Assembly (NCBI GenBank): GCA_036971475.1
Contig: JBAIZL010000003.1
Coordinates: 109,498,570 to 109,562,569 of the forward strand
Length of the DNA stretch: 64,000 nucleotides
From: Prosapia bicincta
Lineage: Eukaryota; Arthropoda; Insecta; Hemiptera; Cercopidae
Direction: 5' to 3'
Shown piece after piece: positions 47,501 to 59,089 of this stretch (positions are counted from its first letter, which is position 1; every line of letters begins with the position of its first letter). A model generated the notes under the pieces. The model ran no database searches. It worked only from the letters and a program-made list of their open reading frames with translations, and had not been told where the DNA came from. The translations under genes and the position numbers were made by a program.

Positions 47501-49250
47501 GAGAACTCCTCGAACTGTTCCCTGAGATCTCTTCGAACTGTAGCAAGAGAACTCCTTGATCTGTTGCCTGAGAACTCCTCAAACTGTAGCCTGAGAACTC
47601 TTCAAACTGTAGCCTGAGAACTCCTCGAATTATAGCCAAAAAATTCTTCAAACTGTAGTCAGAGAACTCCTTGAACTGTTGCCTGAGAACTTCTCGAACT
47701 GTAGCCGAAGAACTCTCCGAACTGTAGCCAGAGAACTCCTCAAACTGTTGCCTGAGATCTCTTCGAACCTTTGCCTGAGAACTGCTCGAACTGTAGCCAG
47801 AGAATTCCTCGAACTGTTGCCTGAGATCTCTTCGAACTTTTGCCTGAGAACTGCTCGAACTGTAGCCAGAGAACTCCTCGAACTGTTGCCTGTGATCTCT
47901 TCGAACTGTTGCCGGAGAACTCCTTGAACTATAGCCAGAAAACTCTTAAACTCTAGTCAGAGAACTCCTCGAACTGTTGCCTGAGATCTCTTCGAACTGT
48001 AATCAGAGAACTCTCCGAACTGTAGCAAGAGAACTCCTTGATCTGTTGCCTGAAAACTCCTCAAACTGTAGCCTGAGAACTCCTCGAACTATAGCCAGAA
48101 AAACTCTTCAAACTGTAGTCAGAGAACTTTTCGAACTGTAGCCTGAGAACTCCTCGAACTATAGCCAGACAAATCTTCAAACTGTAGTCAGAGAACTCCT
48201 CAATCTGTAGCCTGATAACGTCTCGAACTGTAGTCAGAGAACTCTTTGAACTGTAGCCTGAGAACCTCTCGAACTGTTGCCTGAGATCTCTTCGAACTGT
48301 TGCCTGAGACCTCCTCGAACTGTAGCCAGAGAACTCTTCAAACTGTAGTCAGAGAACTCTCCGAACTGTAGCAAGGGAACGCCTTGATCTGTTGCCTGAG
48401 AACTCCTCAATCTGTAGCCTGAGAACTTCTCGAACTGTAGTCAGAGAACTCTTTGAACTGTAGCCTGAGAACTCCTCGAACTGTAGCCAGAGAACTCTTC
48501 AAATTGTAGTCAGAGAACTCCTTGAACTGTTGCCTGAGAACTGCTGGAACTGTAGCCAGAGAACTCTCCGAACTGTAGCAAGAGAACTTCTCGATCTGTT
48601 ACCTGAGAACTCCTCAAACAGTAGCCAGAAAACTCTTCAAACTGTAGTCAGAGAACTTCTCGAACTGTAGTCAGAGAACTCCTTGAACTGTTGCTTGAGA
48701 TCTCCTCGAACTGAAGAATGAAAACTCCTTAAACTGTAGCCTGAGGACTCCTTGAACTGTAGTCAGAGAACCTTTCGAACTGTAGCCAGAGAACTCCTCG
48801 AACTGTTCCCTGAGATCTCTTCGAACTGTAGTCAGAGAACTCTCCGAACTGTAGCAAGAGAACTCCTTGATCTGTTGCCTGAGAACTCCTCAAACTGTAG
48901 CCTGAGAACTCTTCGAACTGTAGCCTGAGAACTCCTCGAATTATAGCCAAAAAATTCTTCAAACTGTAGTCAGAGAACTCCTTGAACTATTGCCTGAGAA
49001 CTTCTCGAACTGTAGCCGAAGAACTCTCCGAACTGTAGCCAGAGAACTCCTCGAACTGTTGCCTGAGATCTCTTCGAACCTTTGCCTGAGAACTGCTCGA
49101 ACTGTAGCCAGAGAATTCCTCGAACTGTTGCTGAGATCTCTTCGAACTGTTGCCGGAGAACTCCTTGAACTGTAGCCAGAAACCTCTTCAAACTGTAGTC
49201 AGAGAACTCCTCGAATCGTAGTCGAAGAACTGTTTCAGCAGTAGCGAGAG
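41511..49250 (+). repeat. 23-bp satellite array with large internal duplications
   Basis: About 7.7 kb of 23-bp units such as gaactgtagccagagaac plus tcctc and gaactgttgcctgagaac plus tcctc. The first 500 bp is irregular. Large segments repeat: 42.7-43.97 kb and 43.97-45.2 kb are nearly identical at a spacing of 1,264 bp, a 507-bp step occurs near 45,961/46,468, and a 1,311-bp step near 47,679/48,990. Because 23 is not a multiple of three and the consensus lacks stops in some frames, many 60-115-codon frames with a 23-residue period (for example RTVARELLELLPEISSN) arise on both strands. I treat these as by-products. Confidence 0.97.
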
Positions 49251-49789
49251 TGTTTTTAAGTAGTTATTTTTAAATGATTGCACCACCTTCTATTTGTCTT
49301 ACTGAATATTAAAGGCCATACTTAAGGTTATATTAAGTATGCACGTAAGTTCACCGCATTATTACAGGCAGGATCATTTTATTTGTTTAAAAATATTCCC
49401 GAGTGATTTAAACTCTTCCCGTAACTAATATTATTTTATTAATACTCAGTGCCAGGCTGGGGACATTAGGTGACATCGCTCTGTGCAGGGTTTAGGATGA
49501 AATTTGGGTGAGTCTATGAGTTATGATGTCAGGCCCACAGAACACTTAATATAGTGCTCTGTGGTCAGGCCTATGTTGGGTAGACGAAAACAACCAGATT
49601 GCAATGATTTTCCACAACTTGCATTCAGACAGAATGTGTTGCCACTATATTTTCCTTTTATGGTACCAAGGTGTCCTCAAGTGTTAAAGGTAGTGTAAAT
49701 TGTTTGTATTGACTTCATCGTTGTAGTCCTTTTGTAGCATAGGCGTATCTGAGATCTCAAAGACACCGTCCCTCCCTGATAGGGGATAG
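49251..49789. other. Spacer with small hairpins
   Basis: No gene is recognised. A 12-bp stem with one mismatch occurs at 49,535-49,564 (ccacagaacact and agtgctctgtgg), and catactta/taagtatg pair around 49,310. These are unremarkable. Confidence 0.5.
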
Positions 49790-50841
49790 CGCCCCAGGGA
49801 CCGTATTATTCCTAGTGAGGGTCCGATACCCCGGAGATCGTAACAATCGTAATTGGAGGCTGAGACCCCATTGATTTTAACCCTCCTAGATTTGCTGGGA
49901 CCTTAGATATCACAACTAACATATATAGAGAGTGAGACCTCTGGTATCACAACCCTCCTAGATAGGTGCTGAAAACTCAGGGATAACGATCCTCCTAAGA
50001 AGAGGTCTCAGGTATCGTGACCCTCCTAGGAATGGGGTGAGGCCTCAGAGATCAATCCTAGAAAGGAGTTAAGACTTCAGAGATTGCAACTGCCCTATTT
50101 GCGGGCTAAGACCTTAGAGATGGCGACCCACCTAGATAACATCTGAGACCTAAGAGATCTCAACTATCCTACTTAGGGACTAATACCTCAGATTTGGCGA
50201 AGCACCTAGTTAGGGACTGGGGAAAGACCTCAGAGATGGCAACTCTTCTAGTTAGTGCTAGCTACATCCTGAGCTTTGTCAATATGCTTTGCTTTCGTGT
50301 CTTGTGTCCAGCTACACCTGGCTCCACAACCCCGCAAGTCTAATATATTCAGTCACAATAAGAGGAGACATCGCCACTCCACAACTTCTTCCCTCGCATT
50401 GAACGACGTCGTCACGTCTCTGCAGGAACATTTAAGTTTGCTTACATCCTGAGCTTGTTCAATCTACGTTGCTTTCGTGTCTTGTGTCCAGCTATATCTG
50501 GCTCCACAACCCCGCAAGTCTAATAGGTTCAATCACAAGGTGAAGAGTCATCGGATAAAGAAAAGGGAAGGAGCCGATCTATACATGTCAGTGGTCATCG
50601 ATGTATTCTATCCTTTACTTTGCGCATGGAATTGGAATTCTATCTTCAGCTGTGCTTGGTTCTAGACTCTGCGTCTTATTGTGGAAAGTCAAACCCCATT
50701 ATATTGTGTGTGTAATAGTCTTATTATTTTTAATTCTCATAATATATTATTTTATAATTACAATTCTTCATTTATTAATTTCCATTTTTGTTACAGGTGA
50801 CCCTCTGAAGACATCTGACCGCATGTAATAAACTTGTACCC
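49790..50841 (+). repeat. Family B repeat, copies 3 and 4 in tandem
   Basis: 49,790-50,270 is the 40-bp tandem part matching 1,694-2,045. 50,270-50,445 is the gctccacaaccccgcaag part. 50,450-50,760 repeats the latter with the 3' continuation that is also at 6,508-6,960. The right end is a short exon-like segment with a poly(A) signal. The next element interrupts at 50,842. Confidence 0.65.
50797..50832 (+). other. Possible terminal exon with stop codon overlapping a poly(A) signal
   Basis: The acceptor-like tccatttttgttacag is followed by a segment reading DPLKTSDRM-stop in one frame. The TAA stop (50,826-50,828) overlaps AATAAA at 50,827-50,832. This looks like a last coding exon of a spliced gene. 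The upstream exons are not identifiable and the hAT-like insertion begins 10 bp later. A second poly(A)-like site (aaaaaataaaaaatg, about 52,056) follows the insertion, so the insertion may sit within a 3' UTR. Confidence 0.35.
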
Positions 50842-51863
50842 CAGTGGTTCCCAAACGTTTAACCCGTGGCTCCCTCGAGGTAATATGTGTTTATTGTGAA
50901 GCTTCTACAGAAAATTGCTTTACTTTGTTAATAATAAAGTGTGAAGTAATTCTTTCAGTGCTGTTCTTCATACAATAGAAGCACATAGGCTATAACGGTG
51001 TATTCTTTAAAATTTCTTTTAATTTGGGAATTTTTATTCAAAACATTTTTTATACAAAGAAATACATATTTAAAAAGAATAAGAAAAAAATACAATTTTA
51101 TTTAGATACATGAAAAACTTATTTTACTAGGGAGACTGCTTCAGCTTCTCTCCGTCGTTGCCTTCGCCAAGCCCGCTGCTTGTTCCGCCACCGGCGTTTA
51201 GTGCGGAGCTCTTTTTCCTAATCATCTCTCATATTTTCTTCATACAGTTGGATGTGGCCATTGGCGAATACTTGGTCCTTGACGTAGACCCCCGGAGCAA
51301 GAACGAGCTCAGTAATCTCTCGAAAAGAGGTCGAAAACTCGTCGGCAGGGATTAGCTTAGCGATGACTTCGTCCGCCTCCTCGGAGTCCCAGAAGGAATA
51401 CTCCTCCACACGGACCGGCTTGGTCTTCGGCCGACGGCGGCGACGCCGACTCTCTTCCAACCGATAGCCACAGCAGCGGGATCCTCCCTGTACTCGATGT
51501 TGCGGTACTTTCTCTTACGAGGGGGAGCAGTTTTCTTAGATACCCCAGTATTCGGCGGCGACGACGTCGCAGCCTCTTTGCAAACTGTAAGATTATAAAC
51601 ACATAAACTGTAAAATTATACAATAGACGGATGGTTTAGTCGTGACGTCAGCCATTACAAGAATTCTACAAGGAAAGGCAGACCATTGTTGTATAGTCAG
51701 TAGGTCTCTACTCTTAAACAAATTATTTTATCCTTTTACTGAGACTCCAATATTGTAATTCGTCCACAATATTTTAATTCAATCGTTCAATTCTGAAGCT
51801 CGCCCCCGGCGCTCCTGATGATGATATGAAGGATAGCCATGGCGCACACTTTGGGAACCACTG
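50842..51863. mobile_element. hAT-type non-autonomous DNA transposon (1,022 bp)
   Basis: The ends are cagtggttcccaaa (50,842) and tttgggaaccactg (to 51,863), an exact 14-bp inverted repeat of the cagtggttc type common in hAT elements. Flanking 8-bp sequences ttgtaccc and ttgtaaac match at six of eight positions, consistent with an aged 8-bp hAT target duplication. There is no transposase. It carries a GC-richer minus-strand fossil ORF (51,119-51,655). Confidence 0.85.
51119..51655 (-). pseudogene. Fossil basic-protein ORF inside the hAT-like element
   Basis: Minus strand. A possible start at 51,655 reads MADVTTKPS, followed by a candidate short intron ending in ataatcttacag near 51,587. Next comes a basic stretch containing KKTAPPRKRKYRNIEYRED in one frame. 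After a frame change come a run of six arginines, an acidic/aromatic segment (VRVEEYSFWDSEEADEVIAK) and APGVYVKDQVFANGHIQLYE, then a TAG at 51,218. The same frame continues 32 codons as an Arg/Lys-rich tail (WRNKQRAWRRQRRR) to TAA at 51,119. GC content is clearly above the surroundings. I do not recognise the family. It could be a captured host exon or the remnant of an element-encoded protein. Stops and frameshifts say it is inactive. Confidence 0.45.
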
Positions 51864-52234
51864 TTGTAAACTATATACATATAAGTTGCATATATTATAA
51901 TTTTCTTCAAATTGTATTCTAGTATTCAAAATGTACTTAAAAATGTGTGAAAAGTTATTATAAATGTTATTATTATTATTATTATTATCATGAATATTAC
52001 TATTATACTGTTTTGTAATTATGTAAAAAGAAAATGTAAAACATATTGAAAAAATAAAAAATGTTTATATATTTTCTGGCGTTTTATTTCAAAAGTTCAC
52101 CATATTGTGTCTGATGAGTGATTTTCCATTTTAATTGCATCCTGAGAGAAGCTGTGAACGTCATTGGTGGTCACACATATCTTTATATGTGGTAAAAATA
52201 TGTTTAGCCAAAATGATATATAAAGAGGTTTGGC
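51864..52234. other. AT-rich segment with TTA microsatellite and poly(A)-like signal
   Basis: A (TTA)n run lies at 51,967-51,988 and an AATAAA-containing stretch near 52,056. It could be the displaced 3' UTR of the exon at 50,797. No ORF is supported; two short opposed frames at 52,097-52,327 overlap each other. Confidence 0.4.
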
Positions 52235-52650
52235 ATAAACCACTTCACGTGTTATATACTCCTGATACTTGGAACAGAATTTTAGAAAGTTTAAATTTTT
52301 CAAAACCCGGCGAAAGAAATTAACCAAATAAATATGTTAAGATCAACAACCTCTTTTCTCATTATAGACTCCTGATACTACCTGGTGAGAGTTTTTTAAA
52401 ATTTTACTTTAAGAAAGTATCAGGGGAATATGAGATGATAAGAGGTATATCGTCTACCTCTTGTAACATTATAGTCTCCTGATACTTCATGTTAAAGAAT
52501 TTTAAAATTTTACTTACACAATGTAACAGGTGAATATAAGATGCTAGGAGGTATATCGTAAACCTCTTTTAACGTTATAGTCTCCTGATACTTTGGTGTG
52601 TTGCATAAAATGTCGAAATGTATCAGGAGCATATAAGTTATGAAGAGGTA
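52235..52650. repeat. Tandem set of about 100-bp hairpin units
   Basis: Three complete units (about 52,345-52,447, 52,449-52,557 and 52,557-52,650) and a partial one before them. Each starts acctctt...attatagtctcctgatac and ends with the approximate reverse complement (gtatcagg...atatgagatgataagaggta). The middle carries aattttaaaattttac in two units. Every unit can fold on itself. Confidence 0.75.
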
Positions 52651-52691
52651 GGCGGTATTGGTATTCCCCGCCTAGTCAACCCATCCAGTAG

Positions 52692-52805
52692 GTGCTGCTA
52701 TCTGGTTATAGAAAAATTAACTATACAAAAGAGAACCTTGTTTGTGCTGCTCTCTGGTTGTAAAAAATGTAACTATAAGAGAACCTTGTATGTGCTGCTA
52801 TCTCT
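52692..52805 (+). repeat. About 50-bp tandem repeat, 2.3 copies
   Basis: gtgctgct recurs at 52,692, 52,744 and 52,792. The units share ctctggttgta, aactata and agagaaccttgt. Confidence 0.8.
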
Positions 52806-53309
52806 ACTACTATTTTCGAACTTTTACCAGTTGTATTGAGGAAATAATTCTTACTATCTATTTAATATGATAGGAAAATGGACAATAAATGAAACAATAC
52901 TTTGCAGTAATTTTCAAATTTTATTAATATACTATTGATACATATTATTTATAAATATTTACAGATCGTAAAATATTTTAATCAGCAGTTGATTTATACA
53001 ATAATTTCAATTACATAATATATTATTTTAACTTGAAGCCTAAATTAATTTCCTTTTGAAATCCAAGCCCTCTGTGTTGTCTCATAGCATCGTTCTGGAA
53101 CAAAAAATATAGTCAATTAGCATGTAATTAAGTACCTTCATTACAAATCAGTGTAAAGTGTGTTTGTTGATTATAATTTATTTCATTATTGCTCTTATTT
53201 TCAAATAAATACACTACAAAATAATAAACAAATATTTAAATGACAAAATGTGTTTCCTTATCTTATGCAGCCCAACATTGAAATGTAATTATTTAGTAAA
53301 ACCCAGATT
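52806..53309. other. AT-rich spacer, nothing recognised
   Basis: Stops in all frames and no repeat copy found elsewhere in the window. Confidence 0.55.
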
Positions 53310-56300
53310 ACTTCTACTTTGGCGATCCGGGAGTTCCAGACCGTCTCAAAGGTGCTACCACAAATCCGATGGTGCGACACATAAGGAGATGTAAACGACG
53401 CTGAGCCTTTAGGCAATCCTCTTGGTGTTACGGTTGCCAGGATATTCAAGGTGCTGCCTCACGTCCACTGCTGCGAAACCTAAGGGGTTCAAACATTTAT
53501 GAGCCTTTAGGCATCCATCTTGGTGTTACGGTCGCCAGGATATTCAAGGTGCTACCACACGTCCACTGCTGCGAAACCTAAGAGGTCCAAACATTTCTGA
53601 GCCTTTAGGCATCCATCTTGGTGTTACGGTCGCCAGGATATTCAAGGTGCTACCACAAGCCCACTGCTGCGACACCTAAGGGGTCCAAACATTGCTGAGC
53701 CTATAGGCATCCATCTTGGTGCTACGGCTGCCAGGTTATTCAAGGTGCTACATCAAGCCCACTGCTGCGACACCTAAGGGGTCCAAACAATGCTAAGCCT
53801 TTAGGCATCCATCTTGGTGTTACGGCTGCCAGGTTATTCAAGGTGCTACCACAAGCCCACTGCAGCGACACCTAAGGGGTCCAAACAATGCTGAGACTTT
53901 AGGCATCTATCTTGGTGCTACGGCTGCCAGGTTATTCAAGGTGCTACCACAAGCCCACTGCTGCGACACCTAAGGGGTCCAAACAATGCTGAGCCTTTAG
54001 GCATCCATCTTGGTGTTACGGTCGCCAGGATATTCAAGGTGCTGCCACACGTCCACTGCTGCGAAACATAAGGGGTCCAAACATTGCTGAGCCTTTAGGC
54101 ATCCATCTTGGTGCTACGGCTGCCAGGTTATTCAAGGTGCTACCACAAGCCCACTGCTGCGACACCTAAGAGGTCCAAACAATGCTGAGCCTTTAGGCAT
54201 CCATCTTGGTGTTACGGTCGCCAGGATATTCAAGGTGCTGCCACACGTCCACTGCTGCGAAACCTAAGGGGTCCAAACATTTCTGAGCCTTTAGGCATCC
54301 ATCTTGGTGTTACGGTCGCCAGGATATTCAAGGTGCTGCCACACGTCCACTGCTGCGAAACCTAAGGGGTCCAAACAATGCTGAGCCTTTAGGCATCCAT
54401 CTTTGTGTTACGGTCGCCAGGATATTCAAGGTGCTACCACACGTCCACTGCTGCGACATCTAAGGGGTCCAAACACTGCTGAGCCTATAGGCATCCATCT
54501 TGGTGTTACGGCTGCCAGGTTATTCAAGGTGCTACCACAAGCCCACTGCTGCGACACCTAAGAGGTCCAAACAATGTTGAGCCTTTAGGCATCCATCTTG
54601 GTGTTACGGTCGCTAGGATATTCAAGGTGCTGCCACACGTCCACTGCTGCGAAACCTAAGGGGTCCAAACATTGCTGAGCCTTTAGGCATCCATCTTGGT
54701 GCTACGGCTGCCAGGTTATTCAAGGTGCTACCACAAGCCCACTGCTGCGAAACCTAAGGGGTCCAAACATTGCTGAGCCTATAGGCATCCATCTTGGTGT
54801 TACGGCTGCCAGGTTATGCAAGATGTTACTACAAGCCTACTGCTGCGAAACCTAAGGGACCCAAACACTGCTGAGCCTTTAGGCATCCATCTTGGTGTTA
54901 CAGCTGCCAGGTTATGCAAGATGTTACTACAAGCCTACTGCTGCGACACCTAAGAGGTCCAAACACTGCTGAGCCTATAGGCATCCATCTTGGTGTTACG
55001 GTCGCCAGGATATTCAAGGTGCTGCCACACGTCCACTGCTGCGAAACCTAAGGGGTCCAAACATTGCTGAGCCTTTAGGCATCCATCTTGGTGCTACGCC
55101 TGCCAGGTTATTCAAGGTGCTACCACAAGCCCACTGCTGCGAAACCTAAGAGGCCCAAACACTGCTGAGCCTATAGGCATCCATCTTGGTGTTACGGCTG
55201 CCAGGTTATGCAAGATGTTACTACAAGCCTACTGCTGCGACACCTAAGAGGTCCAAACACTGCTGAGCCTTTAGGCATCCATCTTGGTGTTACGGCTGCC
55301 AGGTTATGCAAGATGTTACTACAAGCCTACTGCTGCGAAACCTAAGGGGTCCACACACTGTTGAGCCTATAGGCATCCATGTTGGTGCTACGGCTGCCAG
55401 GTTATTCAAGGTGCTGCCACAAGCCCATTGCTGCGAAACCTAAGGGGTCCAAACATTGCTGAGCCTATAGGCATCCATATTGGTGTTACGGCTGCCAGGT
55501 TATTCAAGGTGCTGCCACACGTCCACTGCTGCGAAACCTAAGGGGTCCAAACACTGCTGAGCCTATAGGCATCCATCTTGGTGTTACGGCTGACAGGTTA
55601 TTCCAGGTGCTGCCGAACGTCCACTGCTGCGAAACCTAAGGGGTTCAAACACTGCTGAGCCTATAGGCATCCATCTTGGTGTTACGGCTGCCAGGTTATT
55701 CAAGGTGCTGTCACAAGTCCAATGCTGCGAAACCTAAGGGGTCCAAACACTGCTGAGCCCATAGGCATCCATCTTGGTGTTACGGCTGCCAGGTTATTCA
55801 AGGTGCTGCCACAAGCCCACTGCTGCGAAACCTAAGGGGTCCAAACACTGCTGAGCCTTTAGGCATCCATCTTGGTGTTACGGTCGCCAGGATATTCAAG
55901 GTGCTGCCACACGTCCACTGCTGCGAAACCTAAGGGGTCCAAACATTGCTGAGCCTTTAGGCATCCATCTTGGTGTTACGGCTGCCAGGTTATGCAAGAT
56001 GTTACTACAAGCCTACTGCTGCGACACCTAAGGGGCCCAAACACTGCTGAGCCTTTAGGCATCCATCTTGGTGTTACGGCTGCCAGGTTATGCAAGATCT
56101 TACTACAAACCTACTGCTGCGACACCTAAGAGGTCCAAACACTGCTGAGCCTATAGGCATCCATCTTGGTGTTACGGTCGCCAGGATATTCAAGGTGCTG
56201 CCACACGTCCACTGCTGCGAAACCTAAGGGGTCCAAACATTGCTGAGCCTTTAGGCATCCATCTTTGTGCTACGCCTGCCAGGTTATTCAAGGTGCTACC

Positions 56301-58160
56301 ACAAGCCCACTGCTGCGAAACCTAAGGGGCCCAAACACTGCTGAGCCTATAGGCATCCATCTTGGTGTTACGGCTGCCAGGTTATGCAAGATGTTACTAC
56401 AAGCCTACTGCTGCGACACCTAAGGGGCCCAAACACTGCTGAGCCTATAAGCATCCATCTTGGTGTTACGGCTGCCAGGTTATGCAAGATGTTATTACAA
56501 GCCTACTGCTGCGACACCTAAGAGTTCCAAACACTGCTGAGCCTTTAGGCATCCATCTTGGTGGTACGGCTGCCAGGTTATTCAAGGTGCTACCACACGT
56601 CCACTGCTGCGACACCTAAGAGGTCCAAACACTGCTGAGCCTATAGGCATCCATCTTGGTGTTACGGCTGCCAGGTTATTCAAGGTGCTGCCACACGTCC
56701 ACTGCTGCGAAACCTAAGGGGTCCAAACACTGCTGAGCCTATAGGCATCCATCTTGGTGCTACGGCTGCCAGGTTATTCAAGGTGCTGCTACAAGCCCAC
56801 TGCTGCGAAACCTAAGGGGTCCAAACACTGCAGAGCCTATAGGCATCCATCTTGGTGTTACGGCTGCCAGGTTATTCAAGGTGCTGCCACACGTCCACTG
56901 CTGCGAAACCTAAAGGGTCCAAACATTGCTGAGCCTATAGGCATCCATCTTGGTGTTACGGCTGCCAGGTTATTCAAGGTGCTGCCACACGTCCACTGCT
57001 GCGAAACCTAAGGGGTCCAAACACTGCTGAGCCTATAGGCATCCATCTTGGTGTTACGGTAGCCAGGTCCTGCATGGTACTGTAACAGGTCCACTGCTAC
57101 GACACACAAGGAGTTGCAAACATTTCTGAGCCTTTATGCATCCATCTTGATGTTACGGTCGCCAAGACCTGCAAGGTGGAGCCACAGGTCCACTGCTGCG
57201 ACACACAAGGGGTTGCAAACATTTCTGAGCCTTTATGCATCCATCTTGTTGTTATGGTCGCCAGGACTTACAAGGTGCTGTCACAGGTCCACTGCTGCGA
57301 CACACAAGGAGTTGCAATCACTGCTGAGCCTTTATGGATCCATCTTGGTGTTACGGTCGCCAAGACCTGCAAGGTGCTGTCACAGGTCCACTGCTGCGAC
57401 ACACAAAGTATTGCAAACATTTCTGAGCCTTTAGGTATCCATCTTGGTGTTACGATCGCCAGGACTTGCAAGGTGCTGTCACAGGTCCACTGCTGCGACA
57501 TACAAGGAGTTGCAAACATTTCTGAGCCTTTATGCATCCATCTTGGTGTTATGGTCGCCAGGAGTTGCAAGGTGGAGCACACGTCTACTGCTGCGACACA
57601 CAAGGTATTGCAAACATTTCTGAGCCTTTAGGTATCCATCTTGGTGTTACGGTCGCCAGGACCTGCAAGGTGCTGTCACAGGTCCACTGCTGCGACACAC
57701 AAGGAGTTGCAAACACAGCTGAGCCTTTAGGCATCCATCTTCGTGTTACGGTCGCCAGGTCCTGCAAGATGCTGTCTCAGGTCGTCCAATGTTACGACAA
57801 ACACAAGGTGTTGCAAACACAGCTGAGCCTTTAGGCATCCATCTTGGTGTTATGGTCGCCAGGTCCTGCAAGTTGCTGCCACAGGTCCACTGTTACGACA
57901 CAGAAGGAGTTGCAAACACAGCTGAGCCTTTAGGCATCCATCTTGGTGTTACGGTCGCCAGGTCCTGCAAGGTGCTGCCACAGGTCCACTGTTACGACAC
58001 ACAAGGAGTTGCAAATACTGATGAGCCTTTAGGCATCCATCTCGGTGTTACGTTCTCCAGATCTTCAAGGCGCTGCCAAAGGCCAACTGTTGCGTTACAC
58101 AAGGATTTGCCAACATTTCTGAGCCTTTAGGCGTCCATCTTGCCGTTACGGTCGCCAGGT
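53310..58160 (+). repeat. 98/99-bp satellite array, about 49 units
   Basis: Units contain gcatccatcttggtgttacg, gccaggttattcaaggtgct, cccactgctgcga and cctaaggggtccaaac. The spacing is 98 bp from 53,405 to about 57,060, with at least two intermixed variants (tcgccaggatattc with cacacgtcc; ctgccaggttatgcaagatg with caagcctac). From about 57,060 to 58,160 a 99-bp subtype (gacctgcaaggtgctgtcac, gacacacaaggagttgcaaa) follows. The 99-bp part is open over several units in the plus strand. The outermost left unit is the most diverged. Confidence 0.97.
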
Positions 58161-59089
58161 TGGATTACTTAATTAATTGTAATAAAGATTTTTGTATTGT
58201 GGTTAGTGGGTTTTATTTATTCAGTTAAAAAAGAAATAAAGTTTTTTAAAGCAATCTCTTTAATTTCTACTCAGTTGCCAGAGCCTTTTTGAAACATATA
58301 ACTTTGTTCAATAATCAATATAAAACATATGTTTATAACAATAAACTATTATTGCCTGTGGTATAGCATTGTTATATTTATAGGGCCTATAAAATTACAA
58401 GCCTGTGTCATCATTTCCTTATTAGTTTCATTTTAAGACTATTATTTTGCAATGACAATATACAAGAGTATTAAGGGCACATATACGCCTACGTTGTTTA
58501 TCAAAAAACAATTACTTTTGATATTTTGCTACATATTTATTTTAATTACAATGATATGTAATGCACATACATTTTATTTGCATATAAATTACACACAAAA
58601 TATATAGTCCATGTTGTCATATTTACATTGCATCTAAGAATTGGTCAATACAAGAGCGTACAAGTACAGACTCTCATTATATACATATTACTGAGTAATT
58701 CTGTTGGTAAATTTTACTTTCATATGTTTGTTAACCTGCAAATAGTTATTATTTAGCAAATGACGAGGAAGACAAAACTTTTCTACTATTCTTATGTTTG
58801 GGTTTTACGGTTAGAGATTTCTACAAAGTTGGAATTGTGAAGGAATATTCTAATTGAGTTTAAGTTCTTGAGTATTGTGTTTTCTCAAACAGTCTTCGAA
58901 ATTACTAAGTCAATTACTAAGTAATATCATTAGAAGGAATAAAAGTTATTTATAGAAAAAGTTATTTCTGAGAGACATTTCTTCATAGGACGACGTCAGC
59001 CGAGAAACCTACCCTAATATTTGCAATGAATCTTGGTATATAAAAAGCTAGCAAATTTACTGAGTACAAACATAAAACCAATATAGACG
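58161..59089. other. AT-rich spacer with a TATA-like site near its right end
   Basis: No gene is recognised. ggtatataaaaagctagc at about 59,035-59,052 resembles a TATA box. It lies about 40-55 bp before the start of the 154-bp repeats. No other promoter evidence is visible. Confidence 0.4.

Noticed and set aside
42062..49191. Many 60-115-codon Leu/Arg/Ser-rich frames on both strands with a 23-residue period
   Set aside because: They follow from a stop-free 23-bp satellite read in any frame. Overlapping frames on both strands and no start context argue against genes.
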